Below, in pieces: positions 62,301 through 64,000 of a stretch of DNA of 64,000 nucleotides. The notes below the pieces were generated by a model. It saw only the letters and a list, made by a program, of their open reading frames with translations. It made no database searches and was not told the origin of the DNA. Source of the DNA: Metallyticus violacea (taxonomy: Eukaryota > Arthropoda > Insecta > Mantodea > Metallyticidae). Made by a program: the position numbers and the translations under genes. Location of the stretch: positions 69,541,001 through 69,605,000 of the forward strand of contig CM060831.1 of the NCBI GenBank assembly GCA_030762175.1, given 5' to 3'. Within the stretch, counting starts at the first letter, position 1. Every line of letters starts with the position of its first letter.

Positions 62301-64000
62301 CTAGTTTGCCATGTTTATATATATTGTGCCCTCATTCCACTATGCAATCATAGTTTGTATATAATAGTGGTAACTAGTCAACCCTCATTAGTTGCACAAC
62401 TCCCAGTAAAAACAGGAGTTACAATTCTGCTGATGTATGCAACTGAGCTTGCTCATTTATATTTATCATGCTGTTTCAGTTACTTTTCTGTAGGAGGTGC
62501 ATGTTATACTCTATATATTTTTGAGTGTGCCAAGAGTGAGATGTATGCTAGAACCAGGAATATTTTTTTATGATAGTTATGTGCAAAAGAAATCATACAA
62601 GTATTGTAGAAGAGATTTGGTGCTAAATTTCCAGGAGTAACATCTCCATTGGGAAGTGCAGTTTTCACTATAGTGAACGAAGTTTGAACTCAAAGCATTT
62701 TCATTTACATCCCTATACATGCTCTTAATTGTTGTGACTTAATACTTTGTATATGATTGATAAGAAGAAGACTAAAACATGGGACTTTAACTTAGGGGCA
62801 GCTTGATAAAATAGATTATCTCAAATGTTTTTTCTGAGAGGGTTTTAGAAAGTTTTGAAACTTTTATGGAGATAAGTGTTTTTGCAGGTTAAGGTGGTGA
62901 CAGATGCAGGATTAGCAAGCCATCTGGATCCCACACTTTTACAACCTTCTGAAGGTGAAACATCAGCTCAAGGTCAAAGTCCTAGTCCTGTTTCTCTCCA
63001 GGGTGCACCACCCAGCAGGGAACAAGACAGGTACACATCAATCCTTCAAATGTTGTATCAGAAGAAAATTGATCGTTTTCATTACCATTTTAGAGTCCAA
63101 ATATGCTGTGTGGAGAAATTAATTTTACATTAGAACCTCATTATAATGAGATCTCATAACATTTTCCAAAACCTTCATGTTGAAGAATGCTCCTTATAAT
63201 TTATTGATGTACCCATTAAGATCTGATTAAAAACAAAATCCTACTTACTGGTAAAATGTACTTGGCTTGATATCACACTTAAGAGTATCACAGTAGTAAA
63301 TATGATAATGTGGAAACTGCACACCACCATACCTGTGAATAGTAGCTAAAGTAAATTAACCTGCCGCCACGAAATGGATTCCATGAAGTACAAGCTAAAT
63401 GTTCCTATACTTAAACAGAAGTAGGAGCTATTAGGTAAAATGTAAAAGAGGTGTTAATAGGACACAGTTAAAGGAAGAATCATCTTGCATATGGTTGTAA
63501 TTGGTTGTGGTGTTCATTATCCTGATCTTGACATCATATGGCCACCAATTAATGTTGTCATCAGATACAGAAATTTTAATGGTTCATATTATGAATTAGC
63601 ACTGAGTGTTCAGTGTTAGTAAACAAGATAAATGTACCACTGAACTAATGAATGAATACCTGCAAATAGAATCTACTAAGACAAATGAATTTAGCAAAAA
63701 GATGATTAAAAAAAAAAAGAAGAAGAAGAAGAAGAGAGAGAGTTAAACAAAATATAGCTCTGTGTGACATATAGATATAAATATTCTTTTTAAAAGTTCA
63801 TTTACCATCCAGCAGCCAATCATAAATTTAAAAAAAAAATGTTCAAAGATTACAATGTCTTAGCATCCCAAGATCAATACAGTATGAAAAATTTATTAAA
63901 ATTAAACAAAACAGATTCAAGGAGGAAAAAAATTTAGAATTTACTAGATTAATTGTTGGGATTGTAAAAAAATCTATGTAGAAAAAACTTAAGAGAAATA
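23453..64000 (+). CDS. RB1CC1 (FIP200/ATG17-like) autophagy scaffold, 5' half, 10 exons
   Basis: Joined exons: 23453-23523, 28418-28626, 35486-35653, 43384-43510, 46351-46645, 54463-54633, 55871-56242, 56923-57102, 61113-61280, 62888-63030; 1904 nt, 634 codons plus 2 nt, open throughout, every intron GT-AG and phase-consistent. The product follows animal RB1CC1 without gaps in its conserved blocks: N-terminal ubiquitin-like domain (residues about 1-92, YSAGTDTNP at 62-70), GWAAVLANLED near 150, an acidic/Ser-rich variable loop in exon 5, KGLEERLYGLEQL, LPDLCASH, NLHMRLKWV and PQMYVNAVGEVVRRR. RB1CC1 scaffolds the ULK1/ATG1 kinase complex with ATG13 and ATG101. This half forms the dimeric ATG13-binding hub; the coiled coil and C-terminal Claw (cargo-receptor binding) must lie beyond the window. 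Introns of 0.7 to 7.8 kb are full of transposons. Confidence 0.95.
23690..24310 (-). pseudogene. Mariner-type transposase relic in intron 1
   Basis: The - strand gives FFPNMKNSLCGHRF near 23890, like the FFLFPKMKN.L.GRRF region after the third catalytic residue of mariner transposases, and weak N-terminal pieces upstream. Stops throughout. The weakest of the mariner calls in intron 1. Confidence 0.4.
24460..25500. other. Intron 1, no gene seen
   Basis: AT-rich intronic DNA. A tRNA-like stretch at 25283-25350 (GTGGAGCATCTGCAT...GATTCCAGGC) may be a decayed SINE head but has no partner copy here. Confidence 0.45.
25511..26520 (-). pseudogene. Mariner element copy 1 (5'-truncated)
   Basis: The right-end TIR GGTAGGTTCATAAGTTTCCA at 25515 matches the 3' TIR of copy 2 at 37257-38516, and the two share sequence across most of the transposase. 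The - strand carries GDETMVFYYDPLSKREFMEW (first catalytic Asp in GDET) and IMAIIFWEREGISFIDFKER. The frame is broken by indels near 25900 and 26250, and the region before about 26520 (the element's 5' end and TIR) is missing. Confidence 0.8.
26925..27060 (+). mobile_element. SINE-like tRNA head
   Basis: GAGGTGACTGAGGCAGTAAC, then a B box (AAGTTCAAATCTGA) and GTAGGTTTTTCTATGG. Resembles the heads of families A and B but the body differs. The 3' end is not defined. Confidence 0.45.
28418..28626 (+). CDS. RB1CC1 coding exon 2
   Basis: Acceptor TTTATGTTTACAG|T, donor GGACCAG|GTATGC; ends phase 1. Encodes the rest of the ubiquitin-like domain: VTQLKDVIERNCGIPVDKQV, LLVSGGESL, then RVCSYSAGTDTNPIYLF, the most conserved stretch of the family, and a Ser/Pro-rich linker. 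Intron 1 before it is 4894 bp and contains mariner copies. Confidence 0.95.
28627..30480. other. Intron 2, first part; nothing recognised
   Basis: No domain or repeat boundary seen in this stretch of intron 2. Confidence 0.5.
30480..31380 (-). pseudogene. Tc1/mariner-superfamily transposase relic
   Basis: The - strand near 31040 reads DEATFYMNGKWQVNGNIIWG, then NDNPHIYKNKPA, matching the DEA.F...G.VN..N.R.W....NPH signature of a large insect Tc1-like group, preceded by LATMLCEQEEADDQWLH. The later DDE part is shredded. A C-terminal piece of the same group is at 61730-62000. Confidence 0.55.
31520..31580 (-). ncRNA. Hammerhead motif, left arm, subfamily 2
   Basis: Complement: CCGAAGA (31557-31563; U4 changed to C), perfect 6-bp helix II GAAGAC/GTCTTC with GAAG loop (31540-31555), GAAAC, short helix III ACTGGT. 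One core substitution, so activity doubtful. Confidence 0.5.
32400..32460 (+). ncRNA. Hammerhead motif, right arm, subfamily 2
   Basis: CCAAAGA (32410-32416; two core changes from CUGAAGA), perfect helix II GAAGAC (32418-32423) with GTCTTC (32428-32433), GAAA (32434-32437), helix III ACCAGT (32437-32442). Helix I TTGG (32406-32409) pairs with TCAA (32444-32447). The fold is kept although the core is mutated. Confidence 0.45.
33803..34150 (+). pseudogene. piggyBac transposase catalytic-core fragment
   Basis: Open for about 115 codons: KYWMITDAN carries the region of the first conserved Asp, EPFLGK..NVTTDSFFTS the second Asp (TTD.FFTS motif), and GNRARQEVP the usual GT.R.N...P site in altered form. 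Belongs to the element at 33053-35387. Stops before and after show that it is dead. Confidence 0.75.
34995..35300 (-). repeat. Duplicated tRNA-like segment
   Basis: Two copies about 170 bp apart carry TGGATTTGAACCT followed by a shared GCC/ATTCCCTCTA stretch and a GTGATAAGT(A/G)AGAAAT end. Read on the - strand, AGGTTCAAATCCA is a B box. Probably a decayed SINE pair or tandem duplication inside the piggyBac-like element. Confidence 0.45.
35486..35653 (+). CDS. RB1CC1 coding exon 3
   Basis: Encodes ADVSLKEQVESS, MPDTYKTVVARVQLAQQF and CESLVHDQHLQQQG, matching the family block around H.V..R.QLA and LVHD.HLQ.QG. The acceptor is a triple NAG (TAG, CAG, CAG at 35485, 35488, 35491), all in frame, so Ala and Asp/Ala residues may be added or dropped. 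Donor CAACAAG|GTAAAC, phase 1. Intron 2 (6859 bp) contains a Tc1-type relic, a Penelope element and a piggyBac-like element. Confidence 0.95.
36110..36256. mobile_element. Minimal 147-bp fold-back insertion with 15-bp target duplication
   Basis: Flanked by AAAAGTGATATATTT at 36095-36109 and 36257-36271. Inside, arms TTTAGAATAACTGAGT...AATAGTTTTT (36154-36203) and its complement (36211-36259) form a near-perfect stem of about 48 bp with a tiny loop. The left tip AGTTAAATATGGTGGA equals the complement of the end of the Penelope element at 44437-45568. It is therefore that element's terminal arm pair without any coding part or hammerhead core. Confidence 0.8.
36300..37250 (+). pseudogene. Penelope-like element relics
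   Basis: Three decayed pieces: GIY-YIG start KIYIGKTKSNLYVKFKE near 36362; an RT-linker piece GIHKKPTHKDNYIKNNSC near 36800; and a second GIY-YIG start NCKQIYIGRTKRNV near 37190. Near 36540-36565 the complement shows CCTGATGAAGAT, a possible decayed hammerhead. At least two PLE copies seem to be mixed. Confidence 0.65.
37257..38516 (+). mobile_element. Mariner element copy 2, nearly full length but broken
   Basis: TIRs: GAGGGTAGTTTTAAAGTTTT at the left, and the complement of GGTAGGTCCATAAGTTTCCA at the right (38516). Transposase parts in order: HTH region (MEYH near 37445, STIKEWAKLFRMGRQSMEDE in broken frame), VSARWVPRLLSS, GDETMVLYYDPLSKRE (first Asp), IMATIFWDCEGILFIDFKDR and HPPYGPDLAPNDYFLFSKLK (third Asp). 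Stops and indels before 38000; the last 130 codons (38004-38399) are open. Same family as copy 1. Confidence 0.85.
38770..38830 (+). ncRNA. Hammerhead-like motif, isolated
   Basis: TTTACAG then CTGATGA (about 38777-38783), helix II GAGAGC/GCTCCC with one A-C mismatch, then AAAACATATTC in the position of GAAACATGTTC. G12 is changed to A, so probably inactive. Upstream TTTACAG matches the subfamily-3 motif at 59735. No clear partner arm was found. Confidence 0.4.
39480..39620 (+). pseudogene. Tc1/mariner transposase fragment
   Basis: FILHQDNTLCDSRLHLSQNL resembles the HHDNAPCH....V..FL second-Asp region. Nothing else of the element is readable. Confidence 0.4.
40190..40262 (+). mobile_element. 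SINE family B, 3' end
   Basis: TGACCTGCCTTTGATGTCTC, CAGTAAAAATGGGCATTAAA and an A-rich tail match the last 70 bp of family B. Extreme 5' truncation. Confidence 0.65.
41321..41361. repeat. (TC)n(AC)n compound microsatellite
   Basis: About 11 TC units followed by about 9 AC units, in intron 3. Confidence 0.9.
41612..42576 (-). mobile_element. Mariner-like element with long TIRs, internally deleted
   Basis: Outer TIRs: GAGGGGCAAGTCATAAGTCA at 41613 and its complement ending near 42575; similarity continues about 170 bp inward (TTCTTGTGAACAAGGGATAA; TCAATTGGTGAGCAACAGTG). The - strand reads CGIRRANRYYGI (HTH), IAIDENLGKGT then WVRVHEPEFKQQFSEWHHPG (the DE.W...YEPE.K.QS.EW.H first-Asp block) and QTPSTNSFW. 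The rest of the DDE domain is deleted. About 965 bp, non-autonomous. Confidence 0.8.
42868..43045. repeat. Fold-back element, subfamily 5
   Basis: Arms TGTGGCTTCACAGGATACTA and AGTGAATTATTGTTGAATTC with AAGCT at 42868-42915, and the inverted copy at 42988-43035, give a stem of about 48 bp. The loop region carries a hammerhead-like core on the - strand. Confidence 0.75.
42905..42965 (-). ncRNA. Hammerhead-like motif, subfamily 5
   Basis: Complement: CTGAGGA (42943-42949, fits CUGANGA), helix II GGCCA/TGGCC, then AAAAGCTTGG where GAAAGCTTGG is expected. Only G12 is changed in the core. Palindromic AAGCTT forms the very short helix III. Confidence 0.5.
43080..43372 (-). pseudogene. LINE reverse transcriptase fragment next to exon 4
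   Basis: On the - strand the pieces SVPQNSVFGPLLFLTYT (RT block GVPQGSVLGPLLFLIYIND) and KLISYTDDILQQ (the YADD catalytic box as YTDD), then MNLKVNPNKSKLMAFDHY, are in the order of a Jockey-like LINE palm. The fragment starts about 12-15 bases before the exon 4 acceptor. Confidence 0.75.
43384..43510 (+). CDS. RB1CC1 coding exon 4
   Basis: Acceptor TGATTGATTACAG|GT, donor TTAGAAAA|GTAAAT, ends phase 2. Encodes GWAAVLANLEDITAAFRSRA, an amphipathic helix region EHFEQSFKQHLESR and EYIKLLE. The GWAA..ANLED block is diagnostic. A LINE fragment ends within about 15 bases of the acceptor. Intron 3 is 7730 bp. Confidence 0.95.
44490..44545 (-). ncRNA. Hammerhead ribozyme motif, core intact (subfamily 1)
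   Basis: Read on the - strand: CTGAAGA (44528-44534), helix II GGAGC/GCTCC around AATTA (44511-44525), GAAA (44506-44509), helix III ACTTAGT (44500-44506), U at 44499 as the cleavage-site residue. Helix I GGAA (44535-44538) pairs with TTCC (44495-44498), followed by an internal loop. All invariant core bases are present and all three helices can form, type I topology. Confidence 0.7.
45420..45480 (+). ncRNA. Hammerhead motif, right arm, mutated
   Basis: Inverted copy of the 44528 motif: CTGAACA (45428-45434) has G8 changed to C, helix II partly disrupted (GGGAG...GCTTC), GAAA at 45453-45456 intact. Loss of G8 should abolish cleavage. Confidence 0.55.
45640..46345 (-). other. Probable retroelement or transposon relic, unassigned
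   Basis: The - strand shows long readable stretches between stops (for example HNFIPFSKLKMQDNKYFIQF and IETAINEKLISIRIKMKPRY), suggesting an old coding element. I could not match it to a family. It ends just before the exon 5 acceptor. Confidence 0.3.
46351..46645 (+). CDS. RB1CC1 coding exon 5
   Basis: Phase 2 in, phase 0 out. Begins NFREDMDMLARIPVIPALLE, matching VMAKIPLLECL of vertebrate RB1CC1, then a low-conservation loop rich in Thr, Ser, Asp, Glu and Gln (about residues 215-262), then VTLLQWISANNQNSLYQVAQ, matching the SLLDWIN segment. The acceptor (GATAATAG|T) has a poor pyrimidine tract, but phase and alignment support it. Donor CTGGAACAG|GTAATA. Confidence 0.9.
47520..47765. repeat. 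Fold-back element, subfamily 3
   Basis: Arms TTTAGAACACATTTTATGAT (47527) and its inverted partner AAGAGTGTTCTAAATAG (47671-47687), extending through CACTTATTGGAAATTTAATC versus GCAAATCTCCTATAAGTG. The - strand left arm holds CTGAGGA (47598-47604), helix II TGGA/TCCA and TAAAACATGTCC, a hammerhead with G12 lost. The right tip TTGAATTAATATTGAAATTT equals those at 2085 and 59285. Confidence 0.7.
48060..48860 (-). pseudogene. Mariner relic, internally deleted, with nested SINE
   Basis: On the - strand: FKSG...DDECSGCSKTAMINEIVTKI (HTH linker), HQLKVCELADIAK and SVYYILHKVFGKDW (second HTH), then directly DLAASHCFLFQNLKK with GGQKFRSNDEV (third-Asp region). The middle of the transposase is gone. 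After the SINE at 48229-48529 the C-terminus continues (HWTKCTDLQGD, compare W.KCI.L.GDY). Confidence 0.65.
48229..48529 (-). mobile_element. SINE family A, full length
   Basis: Flanked by the 11-bp target duplication TGTCCAAATGT (48218-48228 and 48530-48540). The complement starts with CCTGGTGGTGTAGTGGTAAC (A box), B box GGTTCAAACCC, then a body of about 200 bp ending GATGTTATAGAGCATCCGTA. Best full-length reference for family A in this window. Confidence 0.88.
48743..49745. repeat. 343-bp unit in three tandem copies
   Basis: TTGTCACAATCTCG recurs at 48761, 49104 and 49447, exactly 343 bp apart. Units 2 and 3 are nearly identical, including a - strand frame (FKSGLQNLSMVYINQDDEHS) that resembles the mariner HTH-linker region. 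Unit 1 diverges more, and unit 3 has a short internal deletion near 49595. The unit is the 5' part of the adjacent mariner relic plus flank. Confidence 0.9.
50590..50885 (+). mobile_element. SINE family B, full length
   Basis: Target duplication ATGCTTCA (50582-50589 and 50886-50893). tRNA-like head CATGGGTGGCCGAGGTTGTT, B box GGGGTTCAAATTC, 3' end CAGTAGTAAAAACAGGCATT and an AAATAAATAAATAA tail. Inserted in the left arm of the fold-back. Confidence 0.88.
50895..50965 (-). ncRNA. Hammerhead ribozyme motif, core intact (subfamily 2)
   Basis: Complement: CTGATGA (50940-50946), helix II GAACA/TGTTC with AAA loop, GAAA (50921-50924), helix III ACTGGT. All invariant bases are present. Helix I pairing is poor (upstream ...AGCCTGG against downstream CTATATATTATG), so folding of this copy is less certain. 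The right arm (50987-51005) keeps TTGATGA and a longer helix II GGGAAC/GTTCTC but has GACA for GAAA. Confidence 0.55.
51240..51840. repeat. Fold-back element, subfamily 4, with inserted LINE 3' end
   Basis: Left arm GTGAGGAAATCACTCAAATT and CACTAGTTTTGTTCCACTTA (51264-51305); right arm AACAAAACTAGTGAAG with GAGTGATTTCCTCA (51788-51819). The left arm is interrupted at about 51312-51735 by G/A-rich sequence ending AAATAAATTCAAATTCAAAT, like a LINE 3' tail. It resumes with ACATGTTTGCAAGGCTGTTG (complement of a hammerhead helix II/III region lacking CTGATGA). Confidence 0.6.
52430..53570 (+). pseudogene. LINE 3' portion
   Basis: Purine-rich, decayed. One frame near 52825 reads MARFRLGNLRPNGF, matching the MARFR.GNE start of the C-terminal zinc-knuckle region of insect LINE ORF2, followed by a 3' UTR-like tract ending AAATAAATATAAATATT. 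Similar in style to the insert at 51312-51735. The tRNA-like GGGTTAGAACCAGGGC near 53489 is within it. Confidence 0.5.
53750..54235 (+). pseudogene. Mariner transposase C-terminal relic
   Basis: SPDLAPSDFCLSPKLKNFY near 54035 is the third-Asp block of a mariner (YSPDLAPSDFFLFPKLK). Near 54165, KALEHCWNK matches the C-terminal ...W.KCI stretch. Interrupted by a poly-T tract at about 54110-54130. Located just upstream of exon 6. Confidence 0.65.
54463..54633 (+). CDS. RB1CC1 coding exon 6
   Basis: 57 codons, phase 0 at both ends. Helical segment: FDSQVIDSLKAEVDQVLDAA, EMKEIKGLEERLYGLEQLMV, ETKRIVQEQNDLTQ. The IKGLE.RLY.L.Q motif is strongly conserved. Acceptor GTGCACTTACAG, donor ACACAG|GTATTA. 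The intron before it (7817 bp) contains the triplicated mariner unit and several fold-backs. Confidence 0.95.
54714..55000 (+). mobile_element. tRNA-headed SINE, family C (single copy here)
   Basis: Head TCCATGGCCTAGTGATAGCA (A box) and CTAGGATTCTGGTC (imperfect B box), then a body with GAGGTATTTCAGTTTTTCCT. Different from families A and B. Boundaries uncertain. Confidence 0.5.
55380..55635 (-). mobile_element. SINE family B, inverted
   Basis: Complement: head with GAGGTCATTAAGGTATCGAC and B box GGGGTTCGGTTCCC, family-B ACTGAGGTTTTACCCTC body, 3' end CAGTAAAAACAGGCATTATA. An A/T-rich block of about 60 bp lies inside. Confidence 0.7.
55871..56242 (+). CDS. RB1CC1 coding exon 7
   Basis: Largest exon here, 124 codons, phase 0/0. 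Contains SFLSNQTRASNLGDPSILPD, LCASHRRQLLVMLANHQHLL, NLHMRLKWVMYVENMM and PQMYVNAVGEVVRRR, the best-conserved block of the N-terminal hub. GC content and CpG are higher than in the flanking introns. Donor CTTATG|GTGAGT. Confidence 0.97.
56289..56447. repeat. Minimal fold-back element, about 158 bp, subfamily 2
   Basis: Arms of about 65-70 bp: GATTAAAATCATTTGAGATA...ACTCTTATTGCTCC...TTGTAAAGTATGG and the inverted copy ending GATTTTAATC at 56446. The loop TACTGGTTTCGAAGATGAAT still shows the complement of a hammerhead GAAACCAGTA, but the CTGAAGA strand and half of helix II are lost. Lies in intron 7 between two exons only 680 bp apart. Confidence 0.85.
56923..57102 (+). CDS. RB1CC1 coding exon 8
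   Basis: 60 codons, phase 0/0: WASDLACQLLAVHNEEVARR, then KDFQSQFEGHFLNILFPGME, then PPFATQAPSPFDMGLPK. Corresponds to REWAGALV...F.K.F...F...LF.GL..WPP.F of vertebrate proteins. Acceptor TTGTTTTGCAG, donor CCAAAG|GTAAAT. Confidence 0.95.
57370..57500. repeat. Fold-back remnant with decayed hammerhead, subfamily 2
   Basis: The tip TGTATGATTGAGTCAAACTA matches those at 33009 and 35400. The complement has CTGATGC (57439-57445; A9 lost), an AGAC/GTCT helix II, and GAAAC (57421-57425) with ATGC. TTTCACAGACA and TGTCTGTGAAA also pair as a hairpin across 57421-57483. The outer right arm is missing, replaced by the LINE fragment. Confidence 0.5.
57505..57860 (+). pseudogene. LINE reverse transcriptase fragment
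   Basis: Reads RLHEWAEKEGKLRVFQAGFR, then VYIFFADFEKTFDKIYRGVL, the RT block with the first catalytic Asp (F.DF..AFD), then LKRKGVNNQFLLGLQRLYDG. Stops near 57592 and 57815. Typical palm blocks 2-3 of an insect Jockey/R1/CR1-type LINE. Truncated at both ends. Confidence 0.8.
57870..59280 (-). pseudogene. Penelope-like reverse transcriptase, broken
   Basis: The - strand runs from an N-terminal EEMEFLNKGINTCVGFSCNL (58720) through a KIVILDKEDYK-like block (58480), NTLIPKTDRYKIKVHNTSLA (58340), YGLLKIHKPERSMRPIINNI (58270) to LVSFDAKVLFSSIPQNKLL (58070), in PLE RT order (LNKG.., ADKG.K.VI.D, LYGLPKIHK....RPI, VSFDV..LFTNIP). Frameshifts between blocks. It lacks the YVDD half and the GIY-YIG domain. 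Inactive. Confidence 0.8.
59383..59447 (-). ncRNA. Hammerhead motif, left arm, subfamily 3
   Basis: Complement: TTTAACAG, CTGATGA (59427-59433), helix II GTGGA/TTTCAA (weakened), GAAA, CATACATCC, then TGAGTAAATCTC. Core bases are kept, but helix III and part of helix II are damaged relative to the right-arm copy. Confidence 0.5.
59733..59797 (+). ncRNA. Hammerhead ribozyme motif, core intact (subfamily 3)
   Basis: CTGATGA (59746-59752), helix II GTGGA/TCCAC (59754-59769) around CAATAGT, GAAA (59771-59774), short helix III within ACACATGT, cleavage-site C at 59782. Helix I can form between CATTTAACAG (59736-59745) and CTTAGTAAAT (59783-59792) with two bulges (CT/AG, GT/AC, AAAT/ATTT). Type I topology. 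Confidence 0.68.
60545..60855 (-). mobile_element. SINE family A, older copy
   Basis: The complement carries the decayed head (TCTAGTGATAATCATAGACC), B-box remnant AAGTTCATTCCCGG, and the family-A body and 3' end (CTAAGATATTTAAGTATCC). More diverged than the copy at 48229. Confidence 0.78.
61113..61280 (+). CDS. RB1CC1 coding exon 9
   Basis: 56 codons, phase 0/0: LTMEDIERLRTYLPELTFTI, then GPDLESITQFFLVKSV and an acidic end. Matches the SLKDLQFLQSF.P...QPFL segment. Acceptor CTTCTTTTTTAG, donor CAACTG|GTGAGT. The downstream intron opens with a pyrimidine run including 17 or more consecutive C. Confidence 0.92.
61730..62000 (-). pseudogene. Tc1-like transposase C-terminal relic
   Basis: Complement pieces VRVCQAMLDG-like, then QGRYFEHPL near 61800, resemble the V..C....GGHFEHLL end of the insect Tc1-like group also seen at 30480-31380. 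Very decayed. Confidence 0.35.
62888..63030 (+). CDS. RB1CC1 coding exon 10 (last in window)
   Basis: Encodes VKVVTDAGLASHLDPTLLQP followed by a Ser/Pro/Gln-rich linker ending SREQD, equivalent to the low-complexity linker after the hub in other RB1CC1 proteins. Acceptor TTTTTGCAG, donor AAGACAG|GTACAC, ends phase 2. The next exon lies outside the window. Low conservation makes the exact 3' end less certain than the others. Confidence 0.82.
63708..63741. repeat. (AAG)n(AG)n purine microsatellite
   Basis: Poly-A followed by about five AAG units and four AG units in intron 10. Confidence 0.85.
63780..64000 (+). pseudogene. Penelope-like element, GIY-YIG start, cut by window edge
   Basis: One frame near 63880-63995 reads MKNLLKLNKTDSRRKK, then CWDCKKIYVEKT, matching the PLE linker LKNLL... 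and the C..C.KIYIGKT start of the GIY-YIG nuclease, with the Gly changed to Glu. Continues beyond the window. Confidence 0.6.

Noticed and set aside
63545..63580. TCATCAG near 63558 as a hammerhead core
   Set aside because: No complementary helix II and no GAAA within the required distance.

Overview
The window looks like AT-rich nuclear DNA of an insect, probably a hemimetabolous or other large-genome species. Evidence is spliced genes with multi-kilobase introns, insect-type RB1CC1 exons, strong CpG depletion outside one block, several tRNA-headed SINE families, and many decayed mariner, Tc1, hAT, piggyBac, LINE and Penelope-like elements. No bacterial, organellar or viral genes were seen. 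The species cannot be named from the sequence.

The one host gene recognised is the 5' half of RB1CC1 (FIP200), the scaffold of the ULK1/ATG1 autophagy-initiation complex. It lies on the + strand. Ten coding exons (23453 to 63030) join in phase into about 634 codons, and the gene runs off the right edge before its long coiled coil and C-terminal Claw domain. The start is a tandem ATGATG at 23453. A CpG-rich block at about 8455-9700, ending in a good splice donor, is a plausible promoter and leader exon about 14 kb upstream.

Layout: 1-8.4 kb is intergenic with fold-back repeats, a LINE relic and SINEs. 8.4-9.7 kb is the CpG-rich block. 9.7-23.1 kb holds mariner, LINE, MITE, hAT and Tc1 relics. 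From 23.45 kb to the end are RB1CC1 exons, with introns packed with transposons: mariner copies at 25.5, 37.3, 41.6, 48-49.7 and 53.8 kb; a 2.3-kb piggyBac-like element nested in a fold-back at 33.0-35.4 kb; Penelope-like elements (PLEs) at 31.5, 36.3, 44.4, 57.9 and 63.8 kb; and SINEs.

The most notable hidden layer is a set of fold-back (inverted-repeat) elements, several physically attached to PLE coding remnants, whose arms carry hammerhead ribozyme cores (CUGANGA, helix II, GAAA, very short helix III). At least four cores look structurally complete (2793, 44528, 50940 and 59746 as anchor positions) and several more are decayed. They fall into about five subfamilies. Hammerheads in PLE terminal repeats are known in general. 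Having so many divergent versions within one host-gene neighbourhood, including minimal 147-158 bp fold-backs with long target-site duplications and no coding part, is the part most worth checking.
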